From Paenibacillus riograndensis SBR5 (lineage in GTDB: Bacteria > Bacillota > Bacilli > Paenibacillales > Paenibacillaceae), in NCBI RefSeq assembly GCF_000981585.1, contig NZ_LN831776.1:4943187-5007186 (forward strand): DNA of 64,000 nt. Reading direction: 5' to 3'. Positions 42,480-50,347 of this stretch are shown here, piece by piece. How positions within the stretch are numbered: the stretch's first letter is position 1; each line of letters opens with the position of its first letter. A program made the translations under genes and the position numbers. The notes below the pieces were generated by a model that searched no databases, was not told the DNA's origin, and saw only the letters and a list, made by a program, of their open reading frames with translations.

Positions 42480-44819
42480 TCATTCGGCTGTATGCTGTGC
42501 GTTACTAACCCTTTTTACCGATAATGTGCTTATTATTGCCGCAAGGCCTACAGTTAGAAGATAACCGCAGGGCAGAACCAGATAAGCCAGCAGCGGTTGA
42601 GCCGCAAGCTCAATCCGGGAGGCGCCCATCATCGAGCCCAAGAGACGCACCAGAGCTTCTCCGATTGTACCGGATGCGAATGTTCCACTGACGATCCCAA
42701 TCGAGGCTACGGAAACTATCTTGGTCAGATACTGCCAGCAGATATCCCGGTGTGTGAATCCCATGCTTTTCATAATAGCAATTTGCGAGGTATCCTTAGC
42801 CAGCAGCATCTTCAGGAACAGTGAGGTCATCATGATCGTTACCGCCAGGGAGACAGCGATCGCGAGACCCGTTACCAGTTTCAGCCGGGCGATTGTATTC
42901 CCCAGAGTTTGCGATAAATAGCTGTCCAGATGAGTGATTTTGGCTGATGAAAAGCTCTGCTCATACTGCTTCATTTTGTCAGTTGCAGATACCCCCGGTT
43001 TGAGATCCAGAGCCACTATGTACCACAGAACATTCTTCCGGTCATAGCCTATGCGCGCTTTGGCGGTCCGGCCGCCATTGGTGATGTCCTGGTAAATCCC
43101 GCTCACCGTCACATCCAGCTTTTTGCCGCCGGCCTCCAGAATAAGAATATCCCCTACCTTTTTGTTAAGTTCACGTGCATTCAGATCCGAGAGTGCAATT
43201 TCATTGCCTGCTTCCGGTGCGGTTCCATGGAGATATGACAAAGGAAATATAGAAAAATCTCCTGTCTCCACATTAAGATTGGCCCATAAACCGTCATTGC
43301 CAAGTACTTTGAACCTGCTGGTAACTAAAGGCGATAAGCGTTCGATGTCGGGATCGTTTTTCAATGCTGAAAGCATAACATGATATCGCTGCTCTGTATC
43401 TCCGGCGGACTGCAGATCAATGCGCAGATCGCTTTGCCCTACTCCCATATAGGAAATGAAGTTTGGCGACTTCAGCGTGTGCAAGAGATTAACCGGAACA
43501 ATGATCAGGAACAAACAGATCACCATCACGACAAACAATATTCCAAACATGCTGAACCGCCGGCAGACATCCTTTATGCCAAGAAATATATTGACGTGCA
43601 CATACTTTCGCCTGCTTAGCTGGTACCGCCGGTTATGCCTATGCCCCGTTCCGAGTGTGCCTGTTCTTAATGCCTTTGCTGCCGAAATCCGGCCAAACCT
43701 CCCAAGAATAATCCTGCAAAAAAACATCACCAGTCCAAAAATCAGTCCTGCGGCGAATATCGGAACCATAATCTTCAGCAGGCTGGCCGGAGCCGTTCCC
43801 ATATACAGACTGATATTAGAGGTAAACAGCCCCAATACAGCAAATGACAGGCCGTATCCCCCACAGCAGGCGAGCGCCGCCAGGATGAAGTACTTGCCAA
43901 AATAGAGCTTGCGGATATCCTTCCTGGAAATACCGATGGCCTTCATGACACCAATCTCGCGGTAGTCCTCCTCCAGAGTGGCAAGCAGGGTAAACCGCAG
44001 GCAAAGACAGGCGATAACGATCAGCAGCATACTGGCCGCAATGATGACAATGGCTATGATTCCATCCGTCAGGGCATTCAATGTTTTTAATAAAGGATAG
44101 TCAATATTCGGCCCTTTATCCGGCAGATTCGAGGCTTTATACGCATTGCGGAACTCCGCCAACCTGCTGGAATCATTCAGCTGAAATTCAATCAGATATT
44201 CAATTTCCCCGAGCTTGCCCTTCAGGAGCCGGTAGTCTGATTCGTTGACCACAAACCGCTTCGAGCTGACAAGAGAAGGATTCATCTGTACATCACGGAC
44301 AAAATCACTGATTGTATAAATCCATTCATCCGGTCCATCGGACACCTTCACTTGATCTCCGATATGCAGGTTGTTCTGCTGCATGTAGTAGATCGGGACG
44401 GCGATATTCCCTTCAGGCACTTCAATGATTTGATTATCCAGATTCAGCAGGTAATCAAACGCTGGATTCTGCCGGACAAAACTGATGTCCATCACACTGC
44501 TGCCTTCCGAACGGGTACTTTCCCCCAGGTAAACCCTGGAGCCGTCTATATTCAGCATCTCTTGAGTCTGCTGCTGTTTGACAAGCGGATTATTTGCTGT
44601 AAACTCCCGGATGGCATCAGCATTAATCGGCCCCGAATGCATCTGAACGAAATGCGGAGCTTGTGCCTGGACAAGCAGACTGCGGAGCGAGCCGGACAGC
44701 TCCACCAGAATATGGGTGGCACTGGCTGCCAGCAATGCGGACAGCATGATAAACAGAACCAGGCCAACGGAGATGATTTTATTTCTTCGGATATCTCTTT
44801 TCACCATTTGCAGCAGCAT
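42480..44819 (-). CDS. FtsX-like ABC transporter permease
   Basis: A 779-residue permease with an N-terminal membrane helix (IISVGLVLFIMLSALLAASA, ~14-33), a large outside domain (~40-255), three helices around 260-380, then a second helix-domain-helices unit, the duplicated FtsX layout of antimicrobial-peptide/lipoprotein exporters. The FtsX signature-like stretch EEDYREIGVMKAIGISRKDI (~290-309) and its copy SQIAIMKSMGFTHRDI (~690-705) are clear. It pairs with the ATPase gene immediately downstream. The RBS is AGGAGAG, 11 nt from the ATG. Confidence 0.9.
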   Translation of the reverse strand: MLLQMVKRDIRRNKIISVGLVLFIMLSALLAASATHILVELSGSLRSLLVQAQAPHFVQMHSGPINADAIREFTANNPLVKQQQTQEMLNIDGSRVYLGESTRSEGSSVMDISFVRQNPAFDYLLNLDNQIIEVPEGNIAVPIYYMQQNNLHIGDQVKVSDGPDEWIYTISDFVRDVQMNPSLVSSKRFVVNESDYRLLKGKLGEIEYLIEFQLNDSSRLAEFRNAYKASNLPDKGPNIDYPLLKTLNALTDGIIAIVIIAASMLLIVIACLCLRFTLLATLEEDYREIGVMKAIGISRKDIRKLYFGKYFILAALACCGGYGLSFAVLGLFTSNISLYMGTAPASLLKIMVPIFAAGLIFGLVMFFCRIILGRFGRISAAKALRTGTLGTGHRHNRRYQLSRRKYVHVNIFLGIKDVCRRFSMFGILFVVMVICLFLIIVPVNLLHTLKSPNFISYMGVGQSDLRIDLQSAGDTEQRYHVMLSALKNDPDIERLSPLVTSRFKVLGNDGLWANLNVETGDFSIFPLSYLHGTAPEAGNEIALSDLNARELNKKVGDILILEAGGKKLDVTVSGIYQDITNGGRTAKARIGYDRKNVLWYIVALDLKPGVSATDKMKQYEQSFSSAKITHLDSYLSQTLGNTIARLKLVTGLAIAVSLAVTIMMTSLFLKMLLAKDTSQIAIMKSMGFTHRDICWQYLTKIVSVASIGIVSGTFASGTIGEALVRLLGSMMGASRIELAAQPLLAYLVLPCGYLLTVGLAAIISTLSVKRVSNAQHTAE

Positions 44820-44852
44820 TGTTAGTTGCTCTCCTGTCCATGACCGAAATAT

Positions 44853-46145
44853 TTATTTCATCTTCTTATTGAGAGAACGGATAGATGTCATACCGGAAAT
44901 CATAAATGCTGCAAACACGATAAGTCCTCCCGCGACCATCAGAAGCAGCCCAATTCCCCGCCCTTCCCCTGTCCCTATAATTCTGCCTACGCTGGATGCC
45001 AGCATTCCCCCTTCCTGTAAAAGCGGGTTAAACACTTGATCCGACAGTACCCCGGAACAGGCATAGGCCGCGACATAACCAAACTGGGACAGTACGCCAA
45101 TAATCCCCCAGGCTCTGCCTTGCACCTCACCGGGAATATTGCTGCGGATCATGACATCCGCACTGGTGTTCACGAATGGCAGGGCTGCAAAGAAAAGGAA
45201 TCCGGCAGATGTGATCAACGCTGTATTTGTGCTCATTCCCACCAGTGCAAAACACAGCCCGGCCACACCCAGGCTGACCGCCAGTAACCTCACAATGTTG
45301 CCCTTAAGGCTGAATATCCCGATGACCAGACTCCCGGCCAGCATCCCAACAGCGCTGATAGATTCGATCATGCCAAGCGTCCTCGTATCCGTAAAAGCCA
45401 GCAGCAAGGGGGTAAACAGGGTCTGCAGAAAACCTGCACAAAAAGTCACCATCGAGAGCACGAAAATAAGCTGAAGTACTCCCTGAACGGAAGCAAGTGC
45501 TTTCCAGCCTTCCCTCAAATCTTTGAACAGCTGCAAAGGCACTCCCGTAACCGCCGCTGACTTCGGAGTGTTCATACTCCGCTTCACAGCAAAAACGGCA
45601 AACACAGTAACCAGAAAGGTGAAAATATCTATAATCAGAATGTTCTTAATATCAGTGATAGCCAGCAAGCTCCCGGCGAGCACCGGGGAAAGAAGATATT
45701 TCGAAGATGCTGCAAGCTGGACCAGCCCGCTGGCCTTGGCAAATTGCTCTACGCTCAATAAATCGGTAATGGTAGCCTTATAAGCAGGTTCCAGCAAGGA
45801 AACAAACACTGAACTAAGCGCCACGCCCAAACAAATCTGCCCGAGGGAGGGCTCGCCTTCCAGCATCAAAACCAGAATGAACACCAGACCAACAGCCGAG
45901 CCTAAGTCACCCGTTATCATCATGAGCCTCCGGTCAAAGCGGTCTGCGAGTACTCCGCCAAACGGACCAAGTACAATCGACGGAACATAAGCGCATAAGG
46001 TGACCATTGCAACACTGGTGGCTGTACCTGTCATATGAAAGACGTATACCCCGAGTGCAAAAGCTGTCAAACCGCTGCCTATGCTGGATATCCATTCCCC
46101 CATCCATAAGAGCAGGAAGCGTCCATAAGACCTACTGCTCATCAT
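44853..46145 (-). CDS. MFS efflux transporter
   Basis: A ~430-residue major facilitator with 12 predicted helices; GPFGGVLADRFDRRLMMITG is the MFS motif A after helix 2. It resembles enterobactin-exporter/macrolide-efflux-type MFS proteins. The start ATGATG at 46145/46142 overlaps the end of the TetR gene by 11-14 nt, with AGG nearby, so it is coupled to it; a start 21 codons earlier would lie deeper in the TetR gene. Substrate unknown. Confidence 0.88.
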   Translation of the reverse strand: MMSSRSYGRFLLLWMGEWISSIGSGLTAFALGVYVFHMTGTATSVAMVTLCAYVPSIVLGPFGGVLADRFDRRLMMITGDLGSAVGLVFILVLMLEGEPSLGQICLGVALSSVFVSLLEPAYKATITDLLSVEQFAKASGLVQLAASSKYLLSPVLAGSLLAITDIKNILIIDIFTFLVTVFAVFAVKRSMNTPKSAAVTGVPLQLFKDLREGWKALASVQGVLQLIFVLSMVTFCAGFLQTLFTPLLLAFTDTRTLGMIESISAVGMLAGSLVIGIFSLKGNIVRLLAVSLGVAGLCFALVGMSTNTALITSAGFLFFAALPFVNTSADVMIRSNIPGEVQGRAWGIIGVLSQFGYVAAYACSGVLSDQVFNPLLQEGGMLASSVGRIIGTGEGRGIGLLLMVAGGLIVFAAFMISGMTSIRSLNKKMK

Positions 46146-46782
46146 TGCCTGGAGAAGTCTGGCTGAACATTTGCGTGACATAAGCGAAACTTCCCGGTTC
46201 TGCTCCAAGCGTTACCTCCATGATGTGGATGAAGGCCTGTATTTTTCGAAGCATTTCCTCGGGTGTCCACATGAAGATTCCTTCATCCAGCAGAAACTGC
46301 GAAGCAGCCAGTAAAAATTCCATCGTTTCTTTGGGGTACGGAGTGCGAAACAGCTTTTCCTCTATCCCCTGATTGATTACCTCTGTTAGAACAGGCGTCA
46401 ACTGCAGAATCGTCTCTGCCAGACTTTTCTGGTGAATCTGTGCATTCTCCGCCTCATGAAACTGCTCAATCATCTTTTCCTTCCGGACTGTATCGGGCTT
46501 CTGAGCCATAATAATCTGCAGCAGCTTGTCGTGCACAGTAAGCTTCGGATCGGAGGCTATAGCTCTGGCTGCAGCCACGCCGGCTTCAATAAACCGCATG
46601 ACCACCGCATCCATCACTTCTTCTTTGGATTTGAAATAATAATAGAAGGTCCCCTTGGCAATCCCGATTTCCTGCAAAATATCATTGACCGTTGTTTTGT
46701 TATAGCCCTTTGTAAAAAAAAGCCCCTCCGCTGTATCTAAAATCTCATTTCTGCGTTCAATTGGCTCTTTGGATATTCTCAT
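46132..46782 (-). CDS. TetR/AcrR-family repressor of the efflux operon
   Basis: A 216-residue TetR regulator. The N-terminal DNA-binding part is clear: ILDTAEGLFFTKGYNKTTVN (14-33), then ILQEIGIAKGTFYYYFKSKEE. The ligand-binding C-terminus is unassigned. The ATG at 46782 lies 6 nt after GAGGAGG; five codons upstream there is a GTG without its own site. First gene of the operon that goes on with the MFS transporter and the ABC pair. A perfect palindrome between the -10 box and the start (46804-46818) is the obvious autoregulatory operator. Confidence 0.9.
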   Translation of the reverse strand: MRISKEPIERRNEILDTAEGLFFTKGYNKTTVNDILQEIGIAKGTFYYYFKSKEEVMDAVVMRFIEAGVAAARAIASDPKLTVHDKLLQIIMAQKPDTVRKEKMIEQFHEAENAQIHQKSLAETILQLTPVLTEVINQGIEEKLFRTPYPKETMEFLLAASQFLLDEGIFMWTPEEMLRKIQAFIHIMEVTLGAEPGSFAYVTQMFSQTSPGNDEQ

Positions 46783-46803
46783 CAATAACCTCCTCACTCA
46801 ACT

Positions 46804-46853
46804 GACCGACCGTCGGTCTATAATAAGTATAGGGATTATTTGGGTGATGTCAA
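46804..46853 (-). promoter_or_regulatory. sigma-A promoter and TetR operator of the efflux operon
   Basis: Minus strand: TTGACA (plus 46848-46853), 16-nt spacer, TATACT (plus 46826-46831), then the perfect 15-bp palindrome GACCGAC-C-GTCGGTC at 46804-46818. The palindrome covers the region just downstream of the transcription start, so a bound TetR dimer would block the polymerase. Confidence 0.85.
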
Positions 46854-46854
46854 G

Positions 46855-46897
46855 AAAAAACGGCCAGCCCGCAGGAATACTCCTGTCTGCTGACCGC
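46855..46897 (-). terminator. terminator of the CPBP protease gene
   Basis: Minus strand CGGTCAGC...GCTGGCCG with an inner CAGGA-GTAT-TCCTG stem, followed by TTTTTTC. It ends two bases before the -35 box of the TetR promoter, a very tight gene boundary. Confidence 0.85.
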
Positions 46898-46904
46898 TTT
46901 ATTT

Positions 46905-47666
46905 TTACATAGACAAGCTCTGAGTTTTATTTCTCCGCAATAACACGGCAATTAGATAGATTCCATACAGCAGATAGAGGATATTTAATAGAGCAACTGC
47001 CGGAATTTCCATATCCGGATTTTCATTGCAAACCATAGCGAGCGCATCATAAATAAAATGGAAGGCAATCAAAGGAATGATGTTGTCCGTTGTTTCAATT
47101 AACAGCGCCAGAACACAGCCCAGCAGCAGCGCATTGATCACTTGAAGAACAATATGTATAAGATCGGTTCCGTTCAGCGCATTGGCCATATGCAGGATGC
47201 CAAAAAACACTGAAGAAAAAACAATATAAAATACAGGTCCCTTGAACCGGAGCTTCTCCCGGATGATCCCCCGGAAAATCGTTTCTTCGGTAAAACCGAC
47301 ACAGACGGTCAGCAGAAGAATACTCCCCACCTCGATCCAGGAAAGCTTGGTGTTAATCCCGGCCATGGCCGGCTGAATCAGCGCAATGACCAGCAGTGGA
47401 ATGTAATAAAGCGCACGCTTTTCCTTTACCCCCTCGAACCTTTTGAATCCGTAGCTGCCACGCGGCCTGCTGCTTCTGCTCATATACACCGTAACAATCA
47501 CGGCCATAAGGAAAAAAGCGCACGCCTGGGCGAAGCGGCCCCCCGTGTCGTCAAGCTCCATGATGCTCGCTGCCGCTGAGGCTGCCGATACCAGCAGAGT
47601 CAGTACTATGCCCAGCATAAGTGAAAATAAAACCGGATGTCCTTTTTTTGCCAAGTGCTCTTTCAT
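46905..47666 (-). CDS. CPBP-family intramembrane metalloprotease
   Basis: A 253-residue membrane protein with about eight helices and the three CPBP/Abi motifs: EETIFRG (127-133), FFGILHM (154-160, with the His) and FHFIYD (202-207). These proteins (Rce1-like glutamic proteases) process membrane peptides and often give self-immunity to bacteriocins. AAGGAG precedes the ATG; own terminator. It is a single-gene unit. Substrate unknown. Confidence 0.88.
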   Translation of the reverse strand: MKEHLAKKGHPVLFSLMLGIVLTLLVSAASAAASIMELDDTGGRFAQACAFFLMAVIVTVYMSRSSRPRGSYGFKRFEGVKEKRALYYIPLLVIALIQPAMAGINTKLSWIEVGSILLLTVCVGFTEETIFRGIIREKLRFKGPVFYIVFSSVFFGILHMANALNGTDLIHIVLQVINALLLGCVLALLIETTDNIIPLIAFHFIYDALAMVCNENPDMEIPAVALLNILYLLYGIYLIAVLLRRNKTQSLSM

Positions 47667-47761
47667 AGCTCGTCTCCTTTATAATCATTTGCTGTTTTCA
47701 TTGGCCCATGAGGCCAATAATGGATTAATTGTAATACTTCCCTTGAAATTATTCTATTAAA

Positions 47762-47800
47762 AAAAGTCAAGACGCGGGCAGGGTTGCCCGTTTCTTGACT
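47762..47800 (-). terminator. terminator of the 183-aa membrane-anchored protein gene
   Basis: Minus strand GTCAAGA..CGGGCA-ACCC-TGCCCG..TCTTGAC then TTTTTTTAATAG. A partial copy of its 5' arm (GCCCGCTTCTTGACTTGCCT, plus) lies at about 50227-50246 downstream of the CheA terminator. Confidence 0.85.
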
Positions 47801-47803
47801 TGC

Positions 47804-48355
47804 CTAGTGCTGGCCCGCTTCGACACTGATATCGATCTTATGCCCGTCCTCGGTGGTGACATATACTTTCCAGTGCCCGGTCATTCCGCTGCCGTCAGAC
47901 ATGCGAAAGGTTCTTGTCAAGCTCTCTCCCGGCTTCACATCCACAAAACCATACTCGTGTGAGCCACGGGTTACATTAGCAATAACCGTTCCCTGGCTGC
48001 CGTTATTTTTAATTTGTATTACTAACTCTTTTCCGTAATCCGGAACGGTCGTGAAAGTATTCTTAAAGCCGCCGCCTCCCCGTTGCCTCATCTCCCGGAT
48101 AAACAGAACCCCGTCATGAGGAACTGGACCAGAGCCATTCTCCATTTCCAACGCTTCACCCGCAACCTCCGTTAATCCGGTGGCAGCTGATTTTTCCCCT
48201 TCGGCCGCAATGCCTGCGGCTCCTGCTGTCTCTTTGTGTTTCCCTGCCGGTTCCCAGGCAAATATAAGCACCAATAGAATCGCAATCATAGTGGTTGTCA
48301 CAATGACATAGATACGGAACCATCTTTTGCTCATGATCGTATTGGTTTCAGACAT
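47804..48355 (-). CDS. membrane-anchored hypothetical protein
   Basis: A 183-residue protein with one N-terminal membrane helix (IYVIVTTTMIAILLVLIFAW, ~15-34), an Ala/Gly/Glu-rich linker (~38-75) and an outside beta domain of ~100 residues (VIQIKNNGSQGTVIANVTRG; GFVDVKPGESLTRTFRMSDG; GHWKVYVTTEDGHKIDISVE). The beta domain looks like an Ig-like fold and lacks known catalytic motifs. AGGAGG site before the ATG and its own terminator. Family not recognised. Confidence 0.75.
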   Translation of the reverse strand: MSETNTIMSKRWFRIYVIVTTTMIAILLVLIFAWEPAGKHKETAGAAGIAAEGEKSAATGLTEVAGEALEMENGSGPVPHDGVLFIREMRQRGGGGFKNTFTTVPDYGKELVIQIKNNGSQGTVIANVTRGSHEYGFVDVKPGESLTRTFRMSDGSGMTGHWKVYVTTEDGHKIDISVEAGQH

Positions 48356-48374
48356 ACTCCTCCTCCTTTACAGA

Positions 48375-49328
48375 TCATTTGGAATCCACATGGGAATATC
48401 CCCTTTGTTCATTAGGTATTATAAAAAAATCCTTTATTGAAGTGATATCATCGTTCATCCCCAGCTCAGTAACCTTGCCTTCCGAATTGACTAGTCCGTA
48501 CCTAGCAATCCCGCCCATAATAGCCATGTTATAATATACGTACTCCCCAGTAATTTTAGGCCGTATTCCCTCTTCCGATAAAACACCAACATTTCCTTTA
48601 AAAGCTAAGCCTTCTTTGTTATTTATGAGCTGAATGTAATCATTCGAGGACCCGATGTTAGCCTGCCAAGTCTTGTAATCGATGTTGTTTTTTATTTGAT
48701 GATATTCGATTACATCACCGTATAAATAGAAGTATTGATTAGATTCACCTTTTGGAAAATAAAAAACGTCATTGTTATTTACCTTACGATCAGCAGAAGG
48801 AGAGGTCAGGGCATCAACTTTTGGTGTCCCGGAAACTGCAGCCTTTCTTCTGACGGACAAGTCGCTCGACTCCAGATCTTTAATGGTTTGATTTGTTGGT
48901 TTAGCGATATACACAGTTTGTTTTTGTTGTTCCCAAACAACAACAGCTCCAGATGCTTCACTGATAACCCGAAGCGGAACAAAGACTCTGCCATTAATAA
49001 TAGAAACAGGAACCTGAATTTCTTTGCGCTCATTACCAATTATGACATATTTGCTATTTAATTTAAATGTTGACGTCTGCTGCGTTATCTTATTGACTAC
49101 AGTCACTGTCTTTGATGCATTGTCCCAGGATATTGTTGTATTGGGAAGTTCGCTTATAGTTTTTACTGGAACTAATGTAACCCCATTTTTAAGTATTGGA
49201 ATGACCTCTGTCTTCACAGCTTTACTATTAACGATAATTGAAGGAGTGTTCGCAGCAAATACATCAGTCAATGGCATTAAGCTTAAGAATGCAGCAAGAG
49301 TTCCTGATAGGATTTGTCTTTTATTCAT
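48375..49328 (-). CDS. secreted stalk-domain (copper amine oxidase N-terminal-like) protein
   Basis: A 317-residue protein with a signal peptide (ILSGTLAAFLSLMPLTDVFA, cut after AAN or so, ~27) and a copper-amine-oxidase N-terminal-like stalk domain, very common in Paenibacillus: IIVNSKAVKTEVIPILKNGV (~31-50), VPVKTISELPNTTISWDNAS, INGRVFVPLRVISEASGAVV (~110-129). The C-terminal ~170 residues are beta-rich, perhaps a beta-propeller-like reading domain (DVFYFPKGESNQYFYLYGDV). No enzymatic motif is seen. Probably at the cell surface. Confidence 0.82.
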   Translation of the reverse strand: MNKRQILSGTLAAFLSLMPLTDVFAANTPSIIVNSKAVKTEVIPILKNGVTLVPVKTISELPNTTISWDNASKTVTVVNKITQQTSTFKLNSKYVIIGNERKEIQVPVSIINGRVFVPLRVISEASGAVVVWEQQKQTVYIAKPTNQTIKDLESSDLSVRRKAAVSGTPKVDALTSPSADRKVNNNDVFYFPKGESNQYFYLYGDVIEYHQIKNNIDYKTWQANIGSSNDYIQLINNKEGLAFKGNVGVLSEEGIRPKITGEYVYYNMAIMGGIARYGLVNSEGKVTELGMNDDITSIKDFFIIPNEQRGYSHVDSK

Positions 49329-49398
49329 ACAATGGACCTCCTTGTTTTTTTAGTGTCACTTTTTATTAGACGCTTATTTATGGTAAAAAGTTTCATTA

Positions 49399-49439
49399 AA
49401 TAACAATACCCACACATTTCTGTGTAGGTATTGTTATTA
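49399..49439. terminator. strong hairpin terminator after the 201-aa protein gene
   Basis: AATAACAATACC (49399-49410) pairs with GGTATTGTTATT (49428-49439) and the loop adds CACACA/TGTGTA. It lies 9 nt after the stop side of the 201-aa gene and 70 nt before the stalk-domain gene. Confidence 0.8.
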
Positions 49440-49447
49440 TTACTTAT

Positions 49448-50053
49448 TTAGTTTGCGTTTAAAGACGCGCTCAGTGGGACATAAGAGTTCAGATTAAAAC
49501 TAGATGCCGAACCGCTGGGCAATGGAGTATAAGGAACACTGCTATTCCAATCAATCCAAGTACCATCCGTCTTCTGGAGTTTAAGCAATGTGAAGCTTCC
49601 TAAGCTATAACTGGAAGCCCCTTGGTCATCTAGACCGAAAACCATTTTAGCAGTGCTGGCACTTCCTAGTACGTCATTCCCATGTGAGTCAAGAATAGAA
49701 ATGGAATTCCATATCTTTACACCATTAATCCAGACAGAAATAGTATGATTCACTCTGTCATGCAACAACTGAATAGGAACGGTAGCACCTGGAATAATAC
49801 CAGTGATATCATCTTGACTTGTACCGATTATTGGTTCTCCGCCAGGAGATGTAATCTTAATAGGTGTACGGAATTTGGAACCTGTATACGAAATGCCAGC
49901 CTCTACGATCGCGTTACCAAGCCCAAAATACCAATCGACATAACCTCCTGAAACATTCAGGGTTGTTGGAATCTTTATACTGCCTTTGATGCCAATATAG
50001 CTAGCGTTTGTAGCAAATACACGAAGTGTTGTCTCGGGTCTGGGTGTTGACAT
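49448..50053 (-). CDS. hypothetical beta-rich protein, possible sugar-binding fold
   Basis: A 201-residue protein without signal peptide or membrane helix. It is beta-rich with a pattern like lectin/ConA-type folds (VIPIQLLHDRVNHTISVWIN-like segment: VPIQLLHDRVNHTISVWING at ~93-112; KMVFGLDDQGASSYSLGSFT at ~134-153). I do not recognise a family. I chose the ATG at 50053, 7 nt after GGAGG; an upstream frame of 13 codons has no site. It is a monocistronic unit closed by a strong terminator. Confidence 0.7.
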   Translation of the reverse strand: MSTPRPETTLRVFATNASYIGIKGSIKIPTTLNVSGGYVDWYFGLGNAIVEAGISYTGSKFRTPIKITSPGGEPIIGTSQDDITGIIPGATVPIQLLHDRVNHTISVWINGVKIWNSISILDSHGNDVLGSASTAKMVFGLDDQGASSYSLGSFTLLKLQKTDGTWIDWNSSVPYTPLPSGSASSFNLNSYVPLSASLNAN

Positions 50054-50269
50054 ATAAATTCCTCCATAATATGAGATGAGGATTAAGGACAAAGCAACGA
50101 TTGTGTGTCCTCACTTTCGTTACCACTAATCATCCTCTCGATTATTAGGGAAATTTTAGTAATCATAATACAACCTACTTTTTTGCTGGTACTTACAGGA
50201 TTCACCTCTAAAAGGTTGAGGAACTGCCCGCTTCTTGACTTGCCTGGCATTGCATAATTTCCTAAACGG

Positions 50270-50317
50270 TAAAAAGCCGGAAGGATAACACAGCATTTCA
50301 CTGCGTCCTTCCGGCTA
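50270..50317 (-). terminator. terminator of the chemotaxis operon
   Basis: Minus strand AGCCGGAAGGA (plus 50306-50316) pairs with TCCTTCCGGCT (plus 50275-50285), followed by TTTTT. It lies 31 nt after the CheA stop. Confidence 0.88.
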
Positions 50318-50347
50318 TTTACCTGACAGCTCCGAGTATCTATTGAA

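Noticed and set aside
50083..50301. 72-codon minus-strand frame upstream of the 201-aa gene
   Set aside because: It crosses the chemotaxis terminator, has no RBS and no homology; more likely the promoter region.
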